Numbered from the stretch's first letter, positions 1 to 8,664 are shown. The stretch: 44,478 nucleotides of DNA from Bacteroidales bacterium UBA3810 (GCA_002368645.1 DFEE01000034.1:27172-71649); one strand, 5' to 3'. Numbers and translations are program-made. Notes: generated by a model not told the origin, from the letters alone.

Positions 1-33
1 TTGTCCGGTTATTGTGCGGTGTTGTCCCGGTAC
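1..33. repeat. 11-bp tandem repeat at left window edge
   Basis: Three imperfect 11-bp units of the form ttgtccggtta / ttgtgcggtg / ttgtcccggta sit at the very start. The first 15 bases are identical to the last 15 bases of the window (44464-44478), where the same unit recurs. I read this as a dispersed extragenic tandem repeat at which the assembly stopped. The rest of the stretch up to 226 is G-rich and repeat-like with no supported gene. Confidence 0.6.
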
Positions 34-84
34 TTTACGTTGTGACTAAACTTGAATCAGATATGGTTAAAACTTGCATATTAC

Positions 85-114
85 TCGCCTGAGCGGTTTG
101 CTCGGGCGATTTTT
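85..114 (+). terminator. Rho-independent terminator (plus strand)
   Basis: A 10-bp stem (TCGCCTGAGC with GCTCGGGCGA, one G-T wobble) closes a GGTTT loop and is followed by TTTTT on the plus strand. It would end a transcript entering from left of the window. On the minus strand there is no T-run after it, so it is a weaker candidate for ending murI transcription. Confidence 0.6.
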
Positions 115-226
115 ATTTGATGGGGGGGCAGCGGTGTCCGTCGGGTTGAGGATTCCGGTTTGCCGGTTTTTCAGGTTATCGGGTGTCCGGAACTTTTTGT
201 GTGTCGGGGGTAGGGTGGTTTGGGTA

Positions 227-1099
227 TCAGGTGAGTTCAATGTGGTCCGCGTGAATGGGTTGTGCGATGAAAAGAGAAGCTGCAGAGGCGAAAGAGTCCG
301 GGTTGTCGGTTGTGAGGTACCGACAGGTACCATTCGTGGTTAGGTCGGCAACTATTTCGGGATGGCGGTGCAGATAGTCTTTCAGCGAGGCAGCGACGAT
401 GGGTCCCTGGGTGATGACGCGAACAGAGTCGGGATTGAGATGATTAAGGGAGGGAGCATGTGCCGTGAGATTGGATAGCGCGTCCTGAATCTTGGGTAGG
501 AGTAAGGGGTAATGGGTGCAACCCAAGATAATGGTATCAATCAGCGGGTCTTGCATGAACAAGCCGTAGAGGTATTGGTGCACGAAATAGTCTGCCGCAG
601 GGCTTTCGTGCTCACCTGCTTCTATGAGCGGAACGAACATAGGACATGCTTGCTGCGTGACAATGGCAGCGGGATTGAGGTGCTCAATCTCAATAGGATA
701 ACTACAGCTACTGACCGTGCCCGGTGTGGCGAGAATGCCTATGCGTGGCTGTTCCGCAAGTTTGTCTGACTCCGGGCAATCTGCAGTGACGGCTTCGACG
801 GTGGGGCGGATAACACCGAGGACGCGGAAGGTTGTGGGGTCAATATCTCGTTGCTGAATGGTGCGAAGTGCTTTAGCCGAGGCGGTGTTGCAGGCTAAGA
901 TAACGAGCCGACAACCTTGTTCGCGGAGGTATTGGACAGACTGCAAGGTATATTGATAGATACACTCAAAAGAGCGCGTTCCGTAAGGCGCACGGGCGTT
1001 ATCGCCCAAGTAAATGTAATCATACTCGGGCAGGGCTTTGCGAATCTCGGAGAGGATGGTCAAGCCCCCGTAACCACTATCAAAAACGCCAATTTTCAT
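227..1099 (-). CDS. murI: Glutamate racemase
   Basis: MurI converts L-glutamate to D-glutamate in the cytoplasm, supplying the D-Glu of the peptidoglycan stem peptide. The 290-aa product has the family landmarks: N-terminal GVFDSGYGG, first catalytic cysteine in ACNTAS (C70) and second in GCTHYPLL (C194). The length is normal for the family. The frame stays open to 1120, but an upstream start would lie inside the promoter, so ATG at 1097-1099 giving MKIGVFDSG is chosen. The gene is divergent from dnaN. In many Bacteroidales murI follows bamA and the skp pair (recalled family knowledge); here it is separated from them by about 10 kb. Confidence 0.95.
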   Translation of the reverse strand: MKIGVFDSGYGGLTILSEIRKALPEYDYIYLGDNARAPYGTRSFECIYQYTLQSVQYLREQGCRLVILACNTASAKALRTIQQRDIDPTTFRVLGVIRPTVEAVTADCPESDKLAEQPRIGILATPGTVSSCSYPIEIEHLNPAAIVTQQACPMFVPLIEAGEHESPAADYFVHQYLYGLFMQDPLIDTIILGCTHYPLLLPKIQDALSNLTAHAPSLNHLNPDSVRVITQGPIVAASLKDYLHRHPEIVADLTTNGTCRYLTTDNPDSFASAASLFIAQPIHADHIELT

Positions 1100-1109
1100 T
1101 ATTTTGGCA

Positions 1110-1141
1110 CAAAAGTACAAAAAAATTTGCGTATATCCAAA
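1110..1141 (-). promoter_or_regulatory. Bacteroidota-type promoter for murI
   Basis: On the minus strand, -33 TTTG (1141-1138) and -7 TACTTTTG (1117-1110) are separated by exactly 20 nt, matching the Bacteroidota sigma consensus. The predicted start site is near 1104, only about 5 nt from the murI ATG, so the mRNA would be nearly leaderless. The element interlocks with the dnaN promoter on the other strand. Confidence 0.7.
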
Positions 1142-1157
1142 AAAAATCGTAAATTTG
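1126..1157 (+). promoter_or_regulatory. Bacteroidota-type promoter for dnaN operon
   Basis: -33 TTTG (1126-1129) and -7 TAAATTTG (1150-1157) have a 20-nt spacer. The predicted start site near 1163 gives a leader of about 48 nt before dnaN. The -33 box lies inside the murI promoter spacer, and the two -33 boxes face each other across 8 nt (TTTG-cgtatatc-CAAA). Confidence 0.75.
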
Positions 1158-1211
1158 CGCGCTAAATTGTGAAAAAGCGCATTTTGTGAAACGAATAAAA
1201 AATTAAATCAT

Positions 1212-2336
1212 ATGAAATTTAGTGTATCAAGTACCAAATTGTTTGCGCAATTGCAAGCAGTGAAAAGCGTAATCGCAAGTAAGAGCAGTCTTCAAATTTT
1301 GGAGTGCGTGCTTTTTGACCTTAACGGAGACCAACTGACATTGACCGCTTCTGATGGCGAAACGACCATTCGGACAACCATGGCTGTGGAAAATGCAGAA
1401 GGCGGAGGTAAAGTGGCTTCTGAGGCTAAACGCCTGATAGACACACTTAAAGAGTTTACGGAACAGCCGATTACTTTCACCATTGATGAGAATAATTTCT
1501 CAATCAACATGACCTCTGAGAATGGCCAATACTCTTTTGTCGGTGCAAATGGTGCAGAGTATCCTGAGATGCCTGTTTTGGACAATGAACAAGGCAGTTT
1601 CATGCTGCCGGCGTCGGTGCTGCTAAACGCTATCAATAAGACCATTTTCTGCGCTGCAGATGATGAGTTGCGTCCGGTAATGAATGGTATTTTCTTTGAC
1701 CTCCAGCCGGAGCACTCGACCTTGGTTGCGACCGATGCACACCGTTTGGTTCGACTGATTTTGACCGATTTGAAGGTAGCTGCTCCTGCTTCTTTCATTC
1801 TTCCCAAGAAACCCGCTAACTTGTTGAAAGTGGCTTTGACGGACAAGAGCGAAGAGATTAAGGTTTCCTTCTCGGATAAGAATGTCCGCTTTGAGGGTGG
1901 TAAGATGCTGATTATCTGCCGTCAGATAGAGGGACGTTATCCTAATTACAGCGCCGTTATTCCGCAAAATAACCAAAATAAAGTTGTTGTGGACAAGGCG
2001 ACAATCGTCAATGCCTGCCGTCGCGTAGCCGTGTATGCAAATACCGGTACGAGCCTGCTGAAATTAGCATTGAGCGAAAGCCAGATTAAGATTAGTGCAC
2101 AAGATATTGATTTCTCGACTTCAGCAGACGAGAAGATTCCTTGTACCTATGATGGCACACCCATGGCAATCGGCTTCAAGGCTCCGTTCCTCATTGAGAT
2201 TCTGAATGCTGTTGAGTCTGAAGAAGTGATTCTTCAACTGGCTGATCCTGCTCGTGCCGGTCTGATTCTGCCGACCGAGAACCAAGAGGGTCAGGACTTG
2301 CTGATGTTGTTAATGCCGATGCTCCTAAACGACTAA
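1212..2336 (+). CDS. dnaN: DNA polymerase III beta sliding clamp
   Basis: DnaN forms the ring-shaped processivity clamp that tethers DNA polymerase III to the template. The 374-aa protein has the usual length and the three-domain pattern. It begins MKFSVSSTKLFAQLQ, has clamp-like segments such as the NGIFFDL/ATDAHRLVR region at the end of domain 2, and ends with the typical LMLLMPM tail. It is the first gene of a plus-strand run. Its stop codon overlaps the start of the exonuclease gene (TAATG, one shared base), suggesting translational coupling of clamp and a 3'-5' exonuclease. ATG at 1212 lies about 48 nt below the predicted transcription start. Confidence 0.97.
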   Translation: MKFSVSSTKLFAQLQAVKSVIASKSSLQILECVLFDLNGDQLTLTASDGETTIRTTMAVENAEGGGKVASEAKRLIDTLKEFTEQPITFTIDENNFSINMTSENGQYSFVGANGAEYPEMPVLDNEQGSFMLPASVLLNAINKTIFCAADDELRPVMNGIFFDLQPEHSTLVATDAHRLVRLILTDLKVAAPASFILPKKPANLLKVALTDKSEEIKVSFSDKNVRFEGGKMLIICRQIEGRYPNYSAVIPQNNQNKVVVDKATIVNACRRVAVYANTGTSLLKLALSESQIKISAQDIDFSTSADEKIPCTYDGTPMAIGFKAPFLIEILNAVESEEVILQLADPARAGLILPTENQEGQDLLMLLMPMLLND

Positions 2337-3124
2337 TGAAACTGCAATTGCAACGCCCGTTGTTCTTCTTTGACTTAGAGACAACAGGGATAAATATCGC
2401 GCAGGATAGGATTGTGGAAATCAGTTGGGTAAAACTCTTTCCCGATTCCCATACCGAAAGCAAGACCTACCGCGTTAAACCGATGCAGTTATTGCTCGGT
2501 CAAGAGGTGGTGATGCACATTCCTGCGGAGGCTTCTCAGGTACATGGCATCTACGACGAGGATGTGGCGGATTGTCCGACATTCAAGGAGTTGGCACCGA
2601 TGATTGCGGACGAGATACGGGACTGCGATTTGGCGGGATATAATTCCAATCATTTCGATGTGCCGTTGCTCGCGGAGGAGTTCATCCGTGCGGGTGTTTC
2701 CATAGACCTCAAGAAAATGCACCTTGTGGATGCTTTTACGGTCTATCAAAAGAAAGAACCTCGTAACTTGACCGCAGCCTATAAGTTTTACTGCGGTAAG
2801 GATTTGGCGGATGCTCATAGTGCCAATGCGGATGTTCAGGCGACCTATGAGGTACTTATGGCGCAGCTGGAGAAGTACGATGATGTGCCCACAAACGTAG
2901 AAGAACTGGAGAGTTATACAACCGGCGGGTCTAAGACTGCTGATTTTGCCGGTCGGATAGTCTATAATGACAAAGGCGTTGAGTGCTTTAATTTCGGCAA
3001 ATACAAAGGCATGCCCGTTAAAGATGTTTTCCGCCGTGACCCGGGTTACTATGCATGGTTGAAGAACGGAGAGTTCCCCGAGTACACCAAAGGCGTTTTT
3101 ACCCGCATATATTTAGAGAGATAA
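2336..3124 (+). CDS. DnaQ/ExoX-like 3'-5' exonuclease
   Basis: A 262-aa DEDDh-family 3'-5' exonuclease. The catalytic acids are visible as D13 and E15 in FDLETTG, D108 in NHFDVPLL, and H161/D166 in HSANADVQ. After a linker (about 185-205) the C-terminal part (about 208-260, with FNFGKYKGMPV and YYAWLKNG) resembles the ExoX-like C-terminal domain, so the protein is more likely a stand-alone repair or proofreading exonuclease than a pure epsilon subunit. It overlaps dnaN by one base and the following gene by one base. An exonuclease directly after dnaN is a common Bacteroidales arrangement, as far as I recall. The exact substrate is not known from sequence. Confidence 0.9.
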   Translation: MKLQLQRPLFFFDLETTGINIAQDRIVEISWVKLFPDSHTESKTYRVKPMQLLLGQEVVMHIPAEASQVHGIYDEDVADCPTFKELAPMIADEIRDCDLAGYNSNHFDVPLLAEEFIRAGVSIDLKKMHLVDAFTVYQKKEPRNLTAAYKFYCGKDLADAHSANADVQATYEVLMAQLEKYDDVPTNVEELESYTTGGSKTADFAGRIVYNDKGVECFNFGKYKGMPVKDVFRRDPGYYAWLKNGEFPEYTKGVFTRIYLER

Positions 3125-5067
3125 TGAGAAAACTAACTCCAATCGAGATAGAACAACTTGAACACCAAGGCTGCAGTGCAGTGGACTGGGCAGAGGTTGT
3201 AGTCGCCGAGGCTTTTGATGCCCGGTGGGTACAGGATGCGCATTTTTCAGGGCATTGCGAGTTGGGCGTTTTCCGGCGGGAGATAGAGTTACCAGGCGGA
3301 TTAACGGTTCACTCCGGTATTTTTCATGCCACGCTTCATCATGTGACAGTTGGCGATGACTGCCGACTATACCATATACACAACTATATTGCGAACTACA
3401 AGATAGGCGCGAATACCTGTGTTGAGAATGTCAATACCATTTTGGTAAACGGCAAGACGCGCTTTGGTAACGGGGTTCGCGTGCCAGTGATGAATGAAGG
3501 CGGAGGGCGAGAAATACCTATCTACGACCGCTTGAGTGCGCCATTAGCGTATATTTTGACGCTCTATCGGCATAGACCCGCGATGATAGAGGCCGTGACG
3601 AAGATGATTGATGCCTATGCAGCCTCCGTCGAGAGCGATATGGGAGAGATAGGGCAAGATGTGTCGATTATCAACTGCGGTTCCATCAAGAATGTGCGAA
3701 TCGGCGATTGCGCAGTCATTATGGGTACCAGTCGCCTCAAGAATGGTTCGGTACTCTCGAATGCTGCGGCTCCGGTCAAGTTAGGCTCCGGTGTCAAATG
3801 TGTTGACTTTATTATCTGCTCGGGCGTGCAAGTACTGGATAGTACGTTGATAGACAAGTGTTTTGTTGGACAAGGTTGCATTTTTGATAAGCACTATAGT
3901 GCGGGCGAGTCACTTTTCTTCTCCAACTGCCAAGGCATGCACGGTGAGGCGTGTGCTATTTTTGCAGGACCCTACACCGTGACCCACCATAAGTCCACGC
4001 TATTGATAGCCGGTATGTTCTCGTTCCTCAATGCAGGTTCGGGTTCTAACCAGTCTAATCACATGTATAAGTTAGGTCCTATTCATCAAGGCGTGGCAGA
4101 GCGTGGTGCCAAGACGACATCGGACTCTTACCTATTATGGCCCTCCAAGATAGGAGCATTCTCTTTGGTAATGGGAAGACATACGCATCATGCCGATACC
4201 TCAGATTTGCCATTCTCCTATCTCATAGAGAATCAGTCGGACTCTTATCTGGTCCCCGGAGCGAACCTCAGAACGGTAGGTACTATCCGTGATGCACAGA
4301 AGTGGCCGAAGCGTGATAACCGCAAAGACCCCGTTAAGTTAGACCCCATCAATTTCAACTTGCTCTCCCCATATACTGTGCAGAAGATGTTACGCGGTAT
4401 TGAGGTGATGACGGAAATACAGCAGATAGGGGGCGAGAATACCGAGATTTACGGCTACAAGAACTGCAAGATTCGCAATTCAAGTCTCCGAAAAGGCATT
4501 GAGTTATACAAGATTGGGGTTGCCAAATTCTTAGGAAACTCGCTTATCTCGCGTCTTGAGTCGGGCAAGGCTCTTGAACCGAGCACGACTATTGGCTTGG
4601 GCGAATGGATTGACCTCGCGGGACTTATTGCCCCTAAGTCTGAAATCACCCGTCTGATGGACGAAATGGAGCAAGGGCAATTGAGTTTAGATGCCATTGA
4701 AGCACGGCTCTATGACCTGCACCACAATTATTACGAGTACGAATGGACATGGGCGGCTGACCAACTCGAAAAAGTCTGGGGGTGCTCCGTGAAGGACGTG
4801 ACCAACGAACAGATGAAACAAACCGTACTCGAATGGAAGGATGCCGTAGTGAAGCTTGACCGGATGATTTATGAAGATGCTAAGAAGGAGTTTGACCTAA
4901 ATTCCCAAACCGGATTTGGCGTAGATGGTGATGCTTCACAGCGTAAAGCAGATTTTGAATCAGTACGAGGGTCCTTTGAGTCCAATCCGTTCGTGAACGA
5001 GGTTCTGGAGCACATAGCGCGTAAAACAGCTTTAGGGGATAAGATATTAGAACAACTAAGTAAATAA
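3124..5067 (+). CDS. DUF4954 family protein (left-handed beta-helix-like)
   Basis: This 647-aa protein matches the Bacteroidota DUF4954 family by its opening (MRKLTPIEIEQLE, QGCSAVDW) and by the conserved centre containing GPYTVTHHKSTLLIAGMFS and SGSNQSNHMYKLGPIHQG. The N-terminal half has hexapeptide-like turns (VTVGDDCRL, YKIGANTCVENV, VRIGDCAVI) typical of the left-handed beta-helix of sugar-nucleotide acyl- or pyrophosphorylases. The C-terminal third (about 520-640) is predicted helical. No biochemical function is established that I know of; binding of a nucleotide-sugar-like ligand is inference. The frame is open upstream to 3055, but that part overlaps the exonuclease, so ATG 3124 (stop/start overlap TAATG) is chosen. 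Confidence 0.85.
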   Translation: MRKLTPIEIEQLEHQGCSAVDWAEVVVAEAFDARWVQDAHFSGHCELGVFRREIELPGGLTVHSGIFHATLHHVTVGDDCRLYHIHNYIANYKIGANTCVENVNTILVNGKTRFGNGVRVPVMNEGGGREIPIYDRLSAPLAYILTLYRHRPAMIEAVTKMIDAYAASVESDMGEIGQDVSIINCGSIKNVRIGDCAVIMGTSRLKNGSVLSNAAAPVKLGSGVKCVDFIICSGVQVLDSTLIDKCFVGQGCIFDKHYSAGESLFFSNCQGMHGEACAIFAGPYTVTHHKSTLLIAGMFSFLNAGSGSNQSNHMYKLGPIHQGVAERGAKTTSDSYLLWPSKIGAFSLVMGRHTHHADTSDLPFSYLIENQSDSYLVPGANLRTVGTIRDAQKWPKRDNRKDPVKLDPINFNLLSPYTVQKMLRGIEVMTEIQQIGGENTEIYGYKNCKIRNSSLRKGIELYKIGVAKFLGNSLISRLESGKALEPSTTIGLGEWIDLAGLIAPKSEITRLMDEMEQGQLSLDAIEARLYDLHHNYYEYEWTWAADQLEKVWGCSVKDVTNEQMKQTVLEWKDAVVKLDRMIYEDAKKEFDLNSQTGFGVDGDASQRKADFESVRGSFESNPFVNEVLEHIARKTALGDKILEQLSK

Positions 5068-5876
5068 TGGAAGCGAAGATAACCATATTAGGTGCGGGTT
5101 CGGCGCTGCCGACTTACCAGAATAGCCCTTCGGGACAATTGCTGGAGTTGACGGATAAAAGCTTTCTCATCGATTGCGGTGAGGGAGTGCAACTGACTAT
5201 GCGCCAGATGGGTATCAAAACAGGGCGTCTATATACCATTTTTATCTCCCACTTGCATGGAGACCATTGCTTTGGCCTATTGGGATTGATAGCGACCTTG
5301 GGCATGATGAACAGGACACAACCCTTGCATATCTACGCCCAACCGGATTTAGAAAAGAACCTCAGACCGCTGCTTGACTACCATTGTGCAGGAATGAGTT
5401 ATGAGGTTATCTTCCATGCCATCAATCCGCGGAAAAAGGAGATTATCTACGAGGACCGGACCGTATTGGTAGAAACAATACCCTTGAAACACGGGGTGCC
5501 GACTTGCGGTTTCTTATTTTACGAGCGTCATAGACGCCAAGACTCAGAAACCAAAGAGTTCTATTATGAGATACGTCCCCGGTATGCTTATGTCTCCGAT
5601 ACGCAGTATAAGCCCGGAATTGCGGAACAGTTACAAGGTGTGGATTTATTGTACCACGAGGCAACTTACATCGAAGCCGATGCTACCAAAGGTAAAGAGC
5701 ATATGCACTCGACAGCTAAACAAGCTGCAGCTATTGCTACTGCTGCAGATGCAGGGCAACTGATGATAGGACATTACTCTTCGCGAGTAGATGATCATAG
5801 TATATATTTACGGGAAGCGCAAGAGGTGTTTGCGAATACCTTTTTAGCAGAGGAGAGGGAGAGTTACCTATTTTAA
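5067..5876 (+). CDS. rnz: Ribonuclease Z (internally shortened)
   Basis: RNase Z removes the 3' trailer from tRNA precursors using a two-zinc metallo-beta-lactamase fold. Metal ligands are all present: SHLHGDH (H62, H64, D66, H67), H142 in KHGVPTCGF, D178 in VSDT, and H236 in IGHYSSR. The general motif HEAT (197-200) is also intact. At 269 aa it is about 35-40 residues shorter than the roughly 305-aa Bacteroidales enzymes I know. The gap lies between GFLFYE (about 148-153) and PRYAYVSDT (about 171-179), where family members carry an insertion with a GP/PP-rich loop. The reading frame is intact, so this looks like a clean in-frame deletion. It overlaps the DUF4954 gene by one base. Confidence 0.9.
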   Translation: MEAKITILGAGSALPTYQNSPSGQLLELTDKSFLIDCGEGVQLTMRQMGIKTGRLYTIFISHLHGDHCFGLLGLIATLGMMNRTQPLHIYAQPDLEKNLRPLLDYHCAGMSYEVIFHAINPRKKEIIYEDRTVLVETIPLKHGVPTCGFLFYERHRRQDSETKEFYYEIRPRYAYVSDTQYKPGIAEQLQGVDLLYHEATYIEADATKGKEHMHSTAKQAAAIATAADAGQLMIGHYSSRVDDHSIYLREAQEVFANTFLAEERESYLF

Positions 5877-5878
5877 AC

Positions 5879-7234
5879 ATGGCTAAACCGACCGTTACAT
5901 ATGTCTGTTCGAGTTGCGGGGCTAAGGTTCCGCAGATGTTGGGTAAATGTCCTGTTTGTGGTGAATGGGGAACCATACAAGAGGAACTCATTGCACCTTC
6001 CGCCTCCGTGTCAGCCGCGTTTCGACCTCATATAGCGCAACCCAAGAAGCTGCATGAGATATCCTCTACAGAGGAGGCCCGTATCGACTTGCATAACGGG
6101 GAACTCAACCGTGTCTTAGGGGGTGGGCTGGTGAGAGGATCATTGGTGCTGATAGGCGGCGAACCCGGTATCGGCAAATCGACCTTGGCACTACAAGCAA
6201 TGATGCAGATGGGGGATGTGAAGACCCTATATGCGTCCGGAGAAGAGTCCGTTAACCAACTTAAACTGCGGGCTGAGCGCTTGGCGGGGAAACCTTCGAA
6301 CCTATACATTGTATCTGAGACAAGTTTAGATGCCATTCTTACTCATGTGCGCGAGTTGGAGCCTGAAGTCGTTGTGATAGACTCTATTCAGACGATTGCC
6401 GCAGATGGAGTTGAGGCATCTATCGGCTCCATCAGCCAGGTGAGAGAGTGTGCTACACAGATTCTGCAGTTCGCTAAGGAAACCAATATACCCTTCCTCA
6501 TTGTAGGACATATCAATAAAGAAGGTTCCTTGGCAGGACCAAAGGTCTTGGAGCATATAGTAGATACAGTATTGCAATTTGAAGGCGACCAAAATTATAT
6601 GTACCGGATGCTTCGTGCACAGAAGAACCGTTTCGGTTCAACCTCGGAGTTGGGTATCTACGAGATGCAACAGGATGGACTTAGGGAAGTCACTAATCCC
6701 TCTGAGTTGCTGCTATCCACAGCAAGGGAAGGGTTGTCGGGAGTGGCTATTGCTGCGGCTGTAGAAGGAGCAAGACCATTTTTAATTGAGATACAGGCAT
6801 TGGTGTCATCTGCCGCATATGGTACACCACAACGCTCATCTATGGGATTCGACGGCAGGAGACTAAATATGCTTTTGGCGGTATTGGAAAAACGTGTAGG
6901 CTTTAAACTCCTGCAAAAAGATGTGTTTCTCAATATAGCCGGAGGATTACGGGTTAATGATCCGGCCATTGATTTGGCGGTAATGGCTGCTGTCTTAAGC
7001 TCCAATATGGATATAGCGCTTGACGCGGAGACATGCTTATGCGGCGAAGTGGGATTAGCCGGTGAGATACGTCCTGTTCCTCGGATTGAACAACGGATGC
7101 AGGAGGCTGCTAAATTAGGTTTTAAACGGATGTTAATCCCAGCCGGACAAAAAATGGCACATACCCAATTACCTATTGAGGTGGTCCGGGTCGCTAAAGT
7201 AGCCGATGCATTCAGAGTATTAATAAAGAAATAA
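5879..7234 (+). CDS. radA: DNA repair protein RadA
   Basis: RadA is a RecA-like ATPase that promotes branch migration in recombinational repair. The 451-aa protein shows the three expected parts: a C4 zinc finger (C10, C13, C24, C27), a RecA-type core with Walker A GEPGIGKS (about 94-101) and the RadA-specific KNRFGS motif (about 249-254), and a C-terminal Lon-like domain (about 270-451). Length is normal. It starts 2 nt after the rnz stop and ends 1 nt before the next ORF, so it is likely co-transcribed with dnaN-rnz. Confidence 0.96.
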   Translation: MAKPTVTYVCSSCGAKVPQMLGKCPVCGEWGTIQEELIAPSASVSAAFRPHIAQPKKLHEISSTEEARIDLHNGELNRVLGGGLVRGSLVLIGGEPGIGKSTLALQAMMQMGDVKTLYASGEESVNQLKLRAERLAGKPSNLYIVSETSLDAILTHVRELEPEVVVIDSIQTIAADGVEASIGSISQVRECATQILQFAKETNIPFLIVGHINKEGSLAGPKVLEHIVDTVLQFEGDQNYMYRMLRAQKNRFGSTSELGIYEMQQDGLREVTNPSELLLSTAREGLSGVAIAAAVEGARPFLIEIQALVSSAAYGTPQRSSMGFDGRRLNMLLAVLEKRVGFKLLQKDVFLNIAGGLRVNDPAIDLAVMAAVLSSNMDIALDAETCLCGEVGLAGEIRPVPRIEQRMQEAAKLGFKRMLIPAGQKMAHTQLPIEVVRVAKVADAFRVLIKK

Positions 7235-7235
7235 T

Positions 7236-7925
7236 ATGCTAAGAGATAAAGGTCTGTCATATATACTTTGCCTCACCATGCTCGTATTAGGCATGGGCAT
7301 AGGTTATGCCGATAATCGCCCTTACCTCTGCGAATTGGGACTGCAAGGTGGCATAGGTTACTATGCCGGTGATGCGACACCCCACATATTTAATAATGTA
7401 AGGGAGAGTTATGGTGCTCATTTTAGGTATAAGTTTACCCCCCGTTGGGCGTTGCAGGTCAAAGGACTTCATCATCGTATAACGGGTCCTATTCCTGAGC
7501 AATACCGCAATCGTCAAACCGGTACGATGTGGTTGACACCGATGATTAACCTGGATGTAATGGCAGAGTTTAACTTCTTTAGGATGGGTATGAGTACCTA
7601 TGACCCGAAGATTAAACCGTTCTCCCCTTATATCTTTTTGGGAATAGGCATGAGTCTCTATGACAAGAAATATAGTACCGTTGCAGCATATATTCCTTTA
7701 GGAATCGGTTTTAAGTGGATGTTTGCGCCCCAATGGAGCCTCAATTTGGCTTGGCAACACAATATATATATAGCCGATGATTTGGAGCAAATGGATTGTT
7801 ATAACAACACCTACAACCTCAACGGCTCAAATATAATGAACTTCGATATAACCGGTCAATTGACTTTAGGCATAGTTTTTGCGTTTGCTAAAGGTAAAAA
7901 GATATGCCGTCATTGTGAGCAATAA
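7236..7925 (+). CDS. Outer-membrane beta-barrel protein, DUF6089-like
   Basis: A 229-aa exported protein. Residues 1-25 form a signal peptide (LSYILCLTMLVLGMGIGYA, then DNRPYLCELGLQGG). The body has alternating hydrophobic strands with many glycines and aromatic residues (GIGYYAGDATP, PFSPYIFLGIGMSLYD, YIPLGIGFKWMF), as in small eight-stranded barrels of the DUF6089 type. That family commonly sits just upstream of uppS-bamA in Bacteroidales (recalled knowledge), which matches this position. It may act in outer-membrane biogenesis, but this is inference from context. It is separated from radA and uppS by one base each. Confidence 0.75.
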   Translation: MLRDKGLSYILCLTMLVLGMGIGYADNRPYLCELGLQGGIGYYAGDATPHIFNNVRESYGAHFRYKFTPRWALQVKGLHHRITGPIPEQYRNRQTGTMWLTPMINLDVMAEFNFFRMGMSTYDPKIKPFSPYIFLGIGMSLYDKKYSTVAAYIPLGIGFKWMFAPQWSLNLAWQHNIYIADDLEQMDCYNNTYNLNGSNIMNFDITGQLTLGIVFAFAKGKKICRHCEQ

Positions 7926-7926
7926 T

Positions 7927-8664
7927 ATGTATAAGGAAAAAATAAATAAAGAGAATCTGCCGCGACATATTGCCATTATAATGGACGGAAACGGGCGTTG
8001 GGCTAAGAAACAAGGGCTTGCCCGTATGTACGGTCATAAACAGGGTGTGCAGGCAGTTCACGAGATTACGGAAGCCGCCGCCGAGTTAGGGGTAGAGTAT
8101 TTGACACTCTATACGTTCTCTATCGAAAATTGGTCTCGTCCCCAATCAGAAGTAGATGCCTTGATGACCTTACTCGTGGACACGATAGCGAAGGAAACGC
8201 CGACGCTGATGAAAAATAATGTACGCTTACTCACGATAGGTGATACCGCCCGTTTGCCGGAAGCTGCTCGGCTGAAGTTCGAGCGGTGCATGGAAGAGAC
8301 GGCGGCTAATACGGGACTGAGACTCGTTATTGCGCTCAGCTACTCCGCACGCTGGGAAATAGTAACGGCGGTGAAGAGTATTGTCAATGAAGCCATACAG
8401 GTTATACCTGAAGAATTGGCCATTACCGAAGAGACTGTTGCTGCTCATCTCTCCACAAAAGGTATGCCCGATCCGGACCTCTTAATTAGGACAAGCGGAG
8501 AGTTGAGAATAAGCAATTTCCTATTATGGCAACTCGCTTATACTGAACTTTATTTTACGGATAAACTATGGCCCGAGTTTGATAAGGAAGAGTTTTATAA
8601 AGCAATAGTGGACTATCAGGGACGCGAAAGAAGATTTGGAAAAACCAGTGAACAGATTAATTAA
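7927..8664 (+). CDS. uppS: Isoprenyl transferase / undecaprenyl diphosphate synthase
   Basis: UppS condenses isopentenyl diphosphate units onto farnesyl diphosphate to make the undecaprenyl carrier for peptidoglycan and surface glycans. The 245-aa product has the cis-prenyltransferase signatures HIAIIMDGNGRWAKK (catalytic Asp in MDGNGRW) near residue 12-26 and DLLIRTSGELRISNFLLWQ near 190. The frame extends upstream to 7879 inside the preceding gene, so ATG 7927, one base after that stop, is preferred. It overlaps the start of bamA by 17 nt. The pairing with bamA and skp is typical of Bacteroidales envelope operons. Confidence 0.95.
   Translation: MYKEKINKENLPRHIAIIMDGNGRWAKKQGLARMYGHKQGVQAVHEITEAAAELGVEYLTLYTFSIENWSRPQSEVDALMTLLVDTIAKETPTLMKNNVRLLTIGDTARLPEAARLKFERCMEETAANTGLRLVIALSYSARWEIVTAVKSIVNEAIQVIPEELAITEETVAAHLSTKGMPDPDLLIRTSGELRISNFLLWQLAYTELYFTDKLWPEFDKEEFYKAIVDYQGRERRFGKTSEQIN

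Noticed and set aside
1..33. CRISPR array at the window edge
   Set aside because: Units are 11 bp, contiguous and without spacers; no cas genes.
74..343. 89-aa ORFs on both strands at the left edge
   Set aside because: They cover the terminator, G-rich repeat-like DNA and the end of murI; no protein-like features.
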